Source: Bacteroidales bacterium (GTDB lineage Bacteria; Bacteroidota; Bacteroidia; Bacteroidales; SM23-62). Taken from it: a DNA stretch of 12,834 nucleotides. This document shows positions 7,201-12,834 of this stretch, piece after piece. The position numbers were made by a program, and so were the translations under genes. The notes under the pieces were generated by a model. It ran no database searches and was not told the DNA's origin. It was given only the letters and a program-made list of their open reading frames with translations. The stretch lies in the NCBI GenBank assembly GCA_016783865.1, contig JADHVS010000126.1:1-12834 (forward strand), given 5' to 3'. Position 1 is the stretch's first letter, and every line of letters begins with the position of its first letter.

Positions 7201-7310
7201 GTCATCCCGAACTTGCCTGCCCTGCCTGCCCCGATGAAGATCGGGGATGCAGATCAGGGTTTCGGGATCTGGATTGATTAAATGAGATGCTGAAACAAGT
7301 TCAGCATGAC
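7201..7310. repeat. Branched palindromic intergenic repeat (MITE/REP-like)
   Basis: The element is bounded by imperfect inverted ends GTCATCCCGAACTT (7201-7214) and AAGTTCAGCATGAC (7297-7310), which match at 12 of 14 positions. Inside are three nested pairings: ATCCCGAA (7204-7211) with TTCGGGAT (7261-7268); CCCCGAT (7229-7235) with ATCGGGG (7240-7246) around a GAAG loop; and ATGCTGAA (7287-7294) with TTCAGCAT (7300-7307) around a 5-base loop. It carries a CCTGCC-rich section (7216-7230) that looks like a secondary insertion. It has no protein coding capacity I trust. It fills most of the 158-base gap between the kinase and mtlD genes. I associate this type of sequence with dispersed repeats in environmental Bacteroidota. 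Confidence 0.75.
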
Positions 7311-7322
7311 CACCTTGGTTAT

Positions 7323-7335
7323 CATGTAGTACATG
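7323..7335. promoter_or_regulatory. 13-base perfect palindrome after the kinase gene
   Basis: CATGTA-G-TACATG is a perfect palindrome of two 6-base arms around one G, starting 2 bases after the kinase stop codon and ahead of the palindromic repeat. The one-base centre is too tight for an RNA hairpin with full arms, so a protein-binding site is the more natural reading, but it may be chance. Confidence 0.25.
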
Positions 7336-7337
7336 CC

Positions 7338-8534
7338 CTAGGAAATGTTATTTAGCTGATCCTGATATAATTCATAGTAAGGCTTTACCAGGTTCAGTTT
7401 TTCACCTGGTTTAAATTCGATATAGGTTCCACCCATTATGAAGCAGGTAAAACCACCCGATGCAATACCCCATGAGCAGGCTTCAACCAGGTCCAGTGCC
7501 TCATCGCCCTTTTTAGCTATTTGCCAGGCGGCAGACGCAATGATTCCCCCTGTAAAATTATCTCCGCATCCGGTTGTGTCACCAGCCAGTCCGGTATTGT
7601 GTTTTAATTCATTCAGAACAGCTTCAGAAACAGGAAGAGAAATGACCGGTTGTGATTTGAAGAGGTTCCCACGGGAGAAAAGGGTTACCGGGAGAGCGCC
7701 ATTGGTTATAATAAAGGAGTCGACACCCGACTCGGTAAAGAAGGCGCAAGCCTTATCAAGGTTTGGCTGACCACTAAGTTTCATCGCTTCTTCCATATCC
7801 ATTATAAGGATATCGATATGTTTGTAGGTTTCGTCTGTTGATCCTAATGGCCATTTAATGCCTGGCGCAGACTTTTCACTCCTGAAATCGAAAACAGTAT
7901 TAACGACGGTTACAGCTCCTGACTGTTTTGCCCTGATCAGCAATTCGAGCAGATTGTCATGGATGGAAGGAACAATAGCAGTTCCTCCAAATACGACAAT
8001 ATCGGATTGGAAAAAATCCTCATCCAGGTCTTCCGGCAGGAAATCCTTGGCGGCACCTATATTATTAATAAAGGTACGTTCCCCATGGCCCTCATTATAG
8101 TTGGGATCTGATAAGACATAAGTGAACGGGGATGGTGTTTTTACCATTTTGGCTCCGGCAAGTTTAACAGGTGTCTCATCAATGATTTCCAGTATTCGTT
8201 CACCTATGGTATCTACACCAACGGCTACATAAAAACCTACATCGGCGGTCTCATTTAACAATTGAGCTGCATGGATTATGGCTACGATGGCGGGTCCGCC
8301 GAGATTATATTTATCTGGTTCTCTGTCGCTTACCAGGTCAAACAGGATTTCTTTTATCGGCCTGCTGGTGTATTTCTCCAGCTCTTCTGTAAATACCAGT
8401 CTTCCCGGACTTAATCCCCCGTCACCTTCTTCTGCCGAGAGGTATTTCGAAAATTGAGGACCTTTAAAATCGATATTGGAATATAAGTAGTCGAGCAGGC
8501 AACAACCCACTCCGGATATTTTTACCATTACCAT
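7338..8534 (-). CDS. PfkB-family (ribokinase-like) sugar kinase
   Basis: This is a 398-residue ribokinase-fold kinase, longer than the usual 300-340. The N-terminal sugar-binding glycine pair is at 79-80 (YNLGGPAI). The C-terminal signature GDTTGCGDNFTGG (318-330) contains the catalytic base Asp325 and the anion hole; a Cys stands where Ala is usual (TGAGD). The extra length comes from an insertion near residues 22-75, after the first strand, and from a long C-terminal tail. The enzyme is expected to phosphorylate a sugar, sugar acid or nucleoside with ATP. Next to a ketol-isomerase and an mtlD-type dehydrogenase, a ketose such as fructose or xylulose is a reasonable guess but is inference. 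The ATG at 8534 is 3 bases after the isomerase stop, implying one transcript; a second in-frame ATG lies two codons later. The stop (TAG) is followed by a 158-base gap. Confidence 0.83.
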   Translation of the reverse strand: MVMVKISGVGCCLLDYLYSNIDFKGPQFSKYLSAEEGDGGLSPGRLVFTEELEKYTSRPIKEILFDLVSDREPDKYNLGGPAIVAIIHAAQLLNETADVGFYVAVGVDTIGERILEIIDETPVKLAGAKMVKTPSPFTYVLSDPNYNEGHGERTFINNIGAAKDFLPEDLDEDFFQSDIVVFGGTAIVPSIHDNLLELLIRAKQSGAVTVVNTVFDFRSEKSAPGIKWPLGSTDETYKHIDILIMDMEEAMKLSGQPNLDKACAFFTESGVDSFIITNGALPVTLFSRGNLFKSQPVISLPVSEAVLNELKHNTGLAGDTTGCGDNFTGGIIASAAWQIAKKGDEALDLVEACSWGIASGGFTCFIMGGTYIEFKPGEKLNLVKPYYELYQDQLNNIS

Positions 8535-8537
8535 GAA

Positions 8538-9212
8538 TTAAAAATAATTAGGGTAGTCAGATACAAGCAAGTGGAGTGGCGGCTCGTCCTCAACAATGGA
8601 TGGGAATCGGCCAACTCCATCAACAAAGCAATTGTCGGTGTTGTCATCATTTACAGAGCTTACCTCGCCAACCAGCACTTTGCCCTTACCCTGTTCACCA
8701 TAAAAACGATGTGCCAGGTAAGGGGGGAAGGTCACGCTTTCGCCAGTTTCAAGAACCAGTTTGTCACCTGGCTGGAAGTGCCGCACAATTCCATCTGTAC
8801 TGACGGTGAACTCATGATCTGTAAGTTTTTCCGACTTATCTGCCAGGTACAATTCCATGGCCAGGTTTCCACCACCGCGATTGATGATGTCTTCGGTTTT
8901 CGACCAGTGGAAATGCATGGGTGTGATCTGTCCCTCTTCCACGATCATGATCTTTTCACAGTATTTCTTTTCCGGCTTATCGATTTTTCCGTTTCTGATG
9001 GTAAAGAGGATCAAACCATAGTTATAAAAATCGTTTGTCCCAAAATCTGTTATATCCCACCCGAGCTGATGATCGATGATTTCACTGCAAGAATCGTATT
9101 TTCCTTTCCAGTCCCCGGGTTTCCAGAATCCCCAGGGTGGCAGGAAAAAATTTTTTTCAATGAAAAAATCGATGGCACTTTGGATATGGTGGTTTATTTC
9201 GCTTCTCTTCAT
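8538..9212 (-). CDS. D-lyxose/D-mannose ketol-isomerase, cupin type
   Basis: This 224-residue protein matches the size and motifs of the D-lyxose isomerase family (EC 5.3.1.15), single-domain cupins that use Mn2+ or a similar metal. The metal ligands are visible: His100 and His102 (MHFHWSKTEDI), Glu107, and His168 (PYLAHRFYG). The N-terminal PPWGFWKPGDW (25-35) and the C-terminal half around VGEVSSVNDDNTDN (181-194) are also typical. Members interconvert D-lyxose with D-xylulose and D-mannose with D-fructose. With a kinase 3 bases downstream and an mtlD-type gene beyond, an aldose-ketose step feeding fructose phosphate is likely (inference). The ATG at 9212 is preceded by an AT-rich stretch with a 9-bp inverted repeat and a candidate promoter, so this gene may begin a separately controlled transcript. 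A 219-residue open frame on the opposite strand is only its shadow. Confidence 0.87.
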   Translation of the reverse strand: MKRSEINHHIQSAIDFFIEKNFFLPPWGFWKPGDWKGKYDSCSEIIDHQLGWDITDFGTNDFYNYGLILFTIRNGKIDKPEKKYCEKIMIVEEGQITPMHFHWSKTEDIINRGGGNLAMELYLADKSEKLTDHEFTVSTDGIVRHFQPGDKLVLETGESVTFPPYLAHRFYGEQGKGKVLVGEVSSVNDDNTDNCFVDGVGRFPSIVEDEPPLHLLVSDYPNYF

Positions 9213-9214
9213 AA

Positions 9215-9245
9215 GCTTAATTTTTTTTAAATATAGAAATTAAGC
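9215..9245. promoter_or_regulatory. 9-bp inverted repeat, operator candidate before the isomerase gene
   Basis: GCTTAATTT (9215-9223) and AAATTAAGC (9237-9245) are perfect inverted copies separated by 13 bases. The nearer arm ends 2 bases from the isomerase ATG (9212). The repeat encloses a TATATTTA box that could be the -7 element of a promoter, so a regulator bound here would block transcription. As RNA, the arms could instead form a hairpin next to the start codon. Confidence 0.45.
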
Positions 9246-9259
9246 GCACAGGGTACAAT
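9228..9259 (-). promoter_or_regulatory. Candidate promoter for the isomerase-kinase genes
   Basis: On the minus strand ATTG (9256-9259) is followed after 20 bases by TATATTTA (9228-9235). This approximates the Bacteroidota TTTG / TAnnTTTG pattern, with one mismatch in each box and one extra base in the spacer. The downstream box lies inside the 9-bp inverted repeat. The leader would be very short, about 10 bases. The match is weak alone; the setting makes it worth recording. Confidence 0.3.
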
Positions 9260-9262
9260 AAT

Positions 9263-9280
9263 TCCTGATGGATTTCAGGA
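9263..9280 (-). terminator. Weak hairpin directly after the E1 stop codon
   Basis: TCCTGA (9263-9268) and TCAGGA (9275-9280) form a 6-bp stem with a 6-base loop immediately after the E1 stop. On the transcribed strand it is followed by AATTATTGT, only a poor U-rich tail. It may weaken read-through from the E2-E1 genes into the isomerase gene, but it is not a strong intrinsic terminator. Confidence 0.3.
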
Positions 9281-11746
9281 TCAGGTACCTGATTTATTCC
9301 TTCTTAATTGTTCTGTTGCACTGAAATCATTGGATATCTGGTGCCCTTCCAGGGGGATGATCTTTTCATGGATAGCATCAAGGATCCATTCCGGTTGAGG
9401 GAAGAAATATTTTTCCATCTCATATGCCGGAACGATCCAGTTTCTGGATCCAACCACCACTGGAGGTCCGTCCAGTTCATCGAAAGCAAGTTCTGTAATG
9501 GTTTGAGCCATTTCTTTCATAAAGGAGCCTCTTGAGGAAGCATCGCTTGCGAGGAGGATTTTTCCAGTTTTCTTCACGGATTGAATGACCGGTTCGTAGT
9601 TAAACGGTACAAGGCTCCTGGCATCAATAATTTCAGCTGAAAGGTTATATTTTTCCTTCAGGGTTTTGGCTGCTTCCATCACAGTATAGAGGGTGGCACC
9701 GACAGAGAGTATGGTGATATCGCTACCTTCTTTTTTAATATCCGGTTCACCCAGCGGGATTTCATAATATCCTTCCGGCACTCCTCCCTGGTGGAACCAT
9801 TCACCGATATCGTATATCCGCTGGCTTTCAAAGAACACTACAGGGTCTGTTCCCTGCAATGCGGCATTCATAATTCCTTTGGCATCGTATGGGGTAGCCG
9901 GAAAAACTACCTTAATTCCTGGTATGTGGGCCACCAGGGAGGACCAGTCCTGTGAATGCTGAGCTCCGTATTTCGATCCCACAGATACCCTGATGACGAC
10001 CGGCATCTTGAGGACATTACCGCTCATAGATTGCCATTTGGGCAATTGATTAAACACTTCATCGCCAGACCGGCCCAGGAAATCGCAATACATGATCTCT
10101 GCAATAACACGGCCACCGGCCATTCCATACCCAATGGCAGTGCCTACGATGGCACCTTCGGAAATCGGAGAGTTGAAAAGGCGGTTATATGGTAAGGCTT
10201 CGGTTAATCCCCTGTATACAGCAAATGCACCTCCCCAATCGCGGTTTTCTTCACCGTAGGCAACCAGTGAGGGATCTTTGTAAAAGCGATCGAGGATGGC
10301 TTCAAAAATACCGTCCCTGAGCTGGTAGGCTTTAACCTTTGAGTAAGGCTTGCCATTCTCATCCAGGCCAAATCGTTCTTTCTTTTTGATCTGCTGAACC
10401 CGGGGATTTTCTTCGATACTTAGTAAACTCTCGGGAGTGCGGTTATCCATTTTATCAACAGAGTTATTCGAGAACATCAATTTTCCGATTGCATCCGGAT
10501 CCTTATTCAGATCCAGTCGGGGAGAGATCTCATCATCGGTTGCCAGTCTCATTGTCCGGGTGATCTTTTCCCTGGTTTCTTCCCATATCTGGTCAATCTG
10601 ATCCTGCGACAGCACCTTAATTTTCTTTAATTCTTCGCCGAAAAAAAGAATTGAATCATACGCCTGCCACGCTTCAACTTCTTCTTTTGTCCTGTACGAA
10701 GAAGCATCTGACGGGGAGTGACCACTGTAGCGATAGGTTAATGTATCCAGCAGCACCGGGCCATTTTTTTCTTCCAGGATTGTTTTCTTCCTTTTGAAGG
10801 CATCGATTACGGCCAGCGGGTTGTAACCGTCAACCCGCTCAGAGTGCATCATTTCCGGATTAACACCGGCTCCGATCCTGGCCAGCATATCGTATCCCAT
10901 GGTTTCTCCCCGTGTTTGTCCCCCCATACCATACTGGTTATTCATGAAATTAAAAATTATGGGTAGTCCACCCTGGTATTCACCATTCCAGAGGGTTTTA
11001 TACTGGTCCATAGAAGCAAAGCATATTCCTTCCCATACGGGCCCGCATCCCATGGATGCATCACCAATATTGGCCACAACAATGCCTGGTTTTTGATTGA
11101 CTTTCTTATAAAGGGCCGCCCCAACAGCAATGTCTCCCGATCCTCCAACGATGGCATTGTTAGGGTAGATGCCGAAAGGAGGGAAGAAGGCATGCATAGA
11201 TCCTCCCAGGCCTTTGTTAAAGCCATAAGCCCTGGCAAATATTTCGGCCAGTGTTCCATATAGCAAATAATCCACAGCAAGTTCCTTAACCTCTTTTTGA
11301 TTCTTTTCAACCACCCTCAGGGCATCACCGCCCAGATAGGTTTCCATGATCTCAGTTAGTTGTTTGTCAGATAATAGGTGGATGGAGGATAGGCCCTTTG
11401 CCAGTATTTCTCCGTGGCTGCGGTGTGATCCGAATATCAAATCTTCAGGTGTGAGATGGTAGGCCATCCCCACAGCCGATGCCTCCTGCCCAATCGATAA
11501 GTGGGCGGGTCCGGGATGGTTATATTCCAGACCATTATATTCTCCTTCAATTTTAATCCGGTTTAACATCGTTTCAAATTCCCGGATGATGATCATATGC
11601 CGGAAAATCCGCTCAAAATCCTGGTTGGAGTAGTTTTTTACCTCTTCATCGATGCTCTTGCTATATTGATTTACAGGTATTGATCCAAAAGTAATCTCAC
11701 CTTTTTTTCTGAGTTCTTTCGGATCGAGTAATTGCGACTTAGGCAT
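9281..11746 (-). CDS. Fused E1 alpha-beta 2-oxoacid dehydrogenase (TPP-dependent)
   Basis: This 821-residue protein joins the alpha and beta E1 subunits that are separate in many bacteria. The alpha part (about 40-410) has [11 protein letters not shown] at 108-118, the TPP/Mg motif beginning GDAS at 228 and ending NN at 269-270, and the loop [13 protein letters not shown] (340-352). The beta part (about 470-795) has the catalytic Glu530 ([10 protein letters not shown]) and His597 (YGAQHSQD). It decarboxylates a 2-oxoacid (pyruvate, branched-chain or acetoin-like) and passes the acyl group to lipoyl-E2, encoded 51 bases upstream. It is longer than fused E1s of about 660-700 residues. Part of the excess is an insert at about 119-165, between the HGEILAKG and AEIFARAYG motifs, plus some 11-13 extra residues within the TPP motif (near 246-258) and a linker at about 411-470. 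The substrate is undecided. Such proteins are sometimes misnamed tungsten formylmethanofuran dehydrogenase in databases. Confidence 0.88.
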   Translation of the reverse strand: MPKSQLLDPKELRKKGEITFGSIPVNQYSKSIDEEVKNYSNQDFERIFRHMIIIREFETMLNRIKIEGEYNGLEYNHPGPAHLSIGQEASAVGMAYHLTPEDLIFGSHRSHGEILAKGLSSIHLLSDKQLTEIMETYLGGDALRVVEKNQKEVKELAVDYLLYGTLAEIFARAYGFNKGLGGSMHAFFPPFGIYPNNAIVGGSGDIAVGAALYKKVNQKPGIVVANIGDASMGCGPVWEGICFASMDQYKTLWNGEYQGGLPIIFNFMNNQYGMGGQTRGETMGYDMLARIGAGVNPEMMHSERVDGYNPLAVIDAFKRKKTILEEKNGPVLLDTLTYRYSGHSPSDASSYRTKEEVEAWQAYDSILFFGEELKKIKVLSQDQIDQIWEETREKITRTMRLATDDEISPRLDLNKDPDAIGKLMFSNNSVDKMDNRTPESLLSIEENPRVQQIKKKERFGLDENGKPYSKVKAYQLRDGIFEAILDRFYKDPSLVAYGEENRDWGGAFAVYRGLTEALPYNRLFNSPISEGAIVGTAIGYGMAGGRVIAEIMYCDFLGRSGDEVFNQLPKWQSMSGNVLKMPVVIRVSVGSKYGAQHSQDWSSLVAHIPGIKVVFPATPYDAKGIMNAALQGTDPVVFFESQRIYDIGEWFHQGGVPEGYYEIPLGEPDIKKEGSDITILSVGATLYTVMEAAKTLKEKYNLSAEIIDARSLVPFNYEPVIQSVKKTGKILLASDASSRGSFMKEMAQTITELAFDELDGPPVVVGSRNWIVPAYEMEKYFFPQPEWILDAIHEKIIPLEGHQISNDFSATEQLRRNKSGT

Positions 11747-11797
11747 TTTATTTTATTGTTATTTGATTTCTGTTATTAAGATTGGCACACGGGATAA

Positions 11798-12834
11798 TTA
11801 CAGGTCGTATTCAAAATTCTCAATTTGTTCTTTTACTTCCTTCAGGAAAACAGAAGCTGGTGCACCGTCCACGGCCCTGTGATCGTAGGTTAATGAGAGA
11901 CCGATATAAGGAATGAATCCCATAACGCCTCCACCCAGGTCGGCTGGCCTTTTTACAATGTTATTTACACCCAATATCCCGGCTTGCGGTATATTCAGTA
12001 TGGGAGTAAACATTTCAATTTCATATACCCCAAGGTTTGATACAGTAAATGTAGCTGCCGTACTTGACAGTAATTCTGGATCAATATTGCCCTGCCTGCA
12101 CTGGTTGGCCAGTGATTTCAGGCTGGTCGAAAGCCGGGAAAGTGACATGGCATGTGCGTTTTTGAGGGAAGGGACCATCAGGCCCCGCTCAGTATCTACG
12201 GCTATACCCAGGTGTACTGAGTGAAATATTTTAATCTCGTTTCCCAGGAAATGTGAATTGATGTAGGGTTTTACCCTGAGCGCCTTAACAGTAGCATAAC
12301 ACACCATATCGTTCAGTGTGATGTTTTCACCAGTTCCCTGCTGGTATTCCTGCTTGAATTGCTGGCGAAGCCTCTGGATCTTTCTTGCATCCGCACTGGT
12401 GTGGTGTGTCAACTGGGCACTGTTTTGCAGCGATGCATGCATTTTTTCCGCAATGATCCTGCGTATATTGGTTAATGGGGTGACTTCAAATTCTTCTGTT
12501 GCAGGTGAACCCTGTACAGACGCTTCAGCTTTTTGTGGTTTGGTTTTCACGGTGCTGCCTGCAGTCATTGCTTTTTCGATATCTCTTACTATAATCCTGC
12601 CATTCGGTCCTGAACCGGATAATCCATCCACCTCGATACCATTTCTCAGGGCCATATTCCGGGCCCTGGGAGAAATCCTGGTTTTAATTTCACCTTCCAG
12701 TGATGAAGAAGTTGTAACAGTCTCTTTTTTAGTCGATTTTTGTTCAGATTCATCGACCGAAGCCCCCTCTTCAAATTTGATTTCCTTCTGAGCTTCAGCA
12801 TTGCCCGGAGTAAATTCTGCAATGTCTTCGCCTT
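11798..12834 (-). CDS. E2 lipoamide acyltransferase (5' end cut)
   Basis: The right window edge cuts this gene; 344 C-terminal residues are visible. They begin with GEDIAEF, the usual end of a lipoyl domain, so that domain lies outside the window. A charged, Ser/Thr-rich linker (8-50) follows, then the E3/E1-binding domain at about 52-89 (ISPRARNMA, then GSGPNGRIIVRDI). The catalytic acyltransferase domain occupies about 110-344, with the active-site motif HRAVDG (His318, Asp322) near the end. The in-frame ATG at 12655 lies inside the binding domain and is not the real start. The protein transfers the acyl group made by the fused E1, encoded 51 bases downstream, to coenzyme A and forms the core of the complex. 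E3 (dihydrolipoamide dehydrogenase) is not in the window and may lie upstream. Confidence 0.92.
   Translation of the reverse strand, partial: GEDIAEFTPGNAEAQKEIKFEEGASVDESEQKSTKKETVTTSSSLEGEIKTRISPRARNMALRNGIEVDGLSGSGPNGRIIVRDIEKAMTAGSTVKTKPQKAEASVQGSPATEEFEVTPLTNIRRIIAEKMHASLQNSAQLTHHTSADARKIQRLRQQFKQEYQQGTGENITLNDMVCYATVKALRVKPYINSHFLGNEIKIFHSVHLGIAVDTERGLMVPSLKNAHAMSLSRLSTSLKSLANQCRQGNIDPELLSSTAATFTVSNLGVYEIEMFTPILNIPQAGILGVNNIVKRPADLGGGVMGFIPYIGLSLTYDHRAVDGAPASVFLKEVKEQIENFEYDL

Noticed and set aside
6835..7281. A plus-strand open frame running through the mtlD start and the palindromic repeat
   Set aside because: It is antisense to conserved Rossmann-fold coding sequence and ends inside the repeat; no family features.
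8571..9230. A 219-residue open frame on the plus strand across the isomerase gene
   Set aside because: It lies wholly opposite a well-supported isomerase with all metal ligands and shows no recognisable motifs, so it is an antisense shadow.
12656..12834. Taking the ATG at 12655 as the start of the E2 gene
   Set aside because: The frame stays open to the window edge and the upstream residues encode the end of a lipoyl domain, a linker and the first part of the E3-binding domain.

Overview
All eleven protein-coding genes in this window lie on the minus strand, so transcription runs from the right edge to the left edge. The genes are tightly packed and no gap exceeds 160 bases, so no stretch over 300 bases lacks a gene. 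Both edge genes are cut: an E2 acyltransferase loses its N-terminus at the right edge, and a zinc-type sugar-phosphate dehydrogenase loses its C-terminus at the left edge. I see no tRNA, rRNA, CRISPR array, transposase or phage gene. The best guess for the organism is a member of the Bacteroidota, probably a free-living or environmental one. The reasons are the lack of clear Shine-Dalgarno sequences, AT-rich leaders with TTTG/TAnnTTTG-like promoter boxes, a fused E1 alpha-beta dehydrogenase, and a palindromic intergenic repeat of a type I associate with environmental Bacteroidota genomes. This assignment is inference.

Right part (9281-12834): an E2 2-oxoacid dehydrogenase acyltransferase followed by a fused E1 alpha-beta decarboxylase/dehydrogenase of 821 residues. 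Together they form most of a lipoate- and TPP-dependent complex that turns a 2-oxoacid (or acetoin-like compound) into an acyl-CoA. The substrate cannot be read from the sequence.

Middle part (5965-9212): a D-lyxose/D-mannose-type cupin sugar isomerase, then a PfkB-family sugar kinase 3 bases downstream, a 158-base gap holding a branched palindromic repeat, and a mannitol-1-phosphate 5-dehydrogenase family enzyme (GTG start).

Left part (1-5933): two HAD phosphatases of different cap classes, an aldo/keto reductase starting 1 base after the second HAD, a PHP-domain protein with an altered metal motif, a short-chain dehydrogenase resembling sorbitol-6-phosphate 2-dehydrogenase with an extra N-terminal segment of about 100 residues, and an L-sorbose-1-phosphate reductase-like dehydrogenase.

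Taken together, this looks like a carbohydrate/hexitol catabolic island. Three unrelated dehydrogenases are predicted to act on hexitol or ketose phosphates: SorE-like (L-sorbose 1-phosphate to D-glucitol 6-phosphate), SDR (D-glucitol 6-phosphate to fructose 6-phosphate) and MtlD-like (mannitol 1-phosphate to fructose 6-phosphate). A PfkB kinase and a ketol-isomerase sit with them, and no PTS gene is visible. The most interesting reading is a PTS-independent hexitol/ketose pathway, with HAD and PHP proteins as possible side-product phosphatases. Noncoding signals worth attention are an 18-bp hairpin between the PHP and SDR genes whose two imperfect pairs are G-U only in the transcribed strand, a 9-bp inverted repeat straddling a candidate promoter before the isomerase gene, the branched palindromic repeat before mtlD, and a 7-base tandem repeat at the SDR stop codon that puts stops in all three frames.
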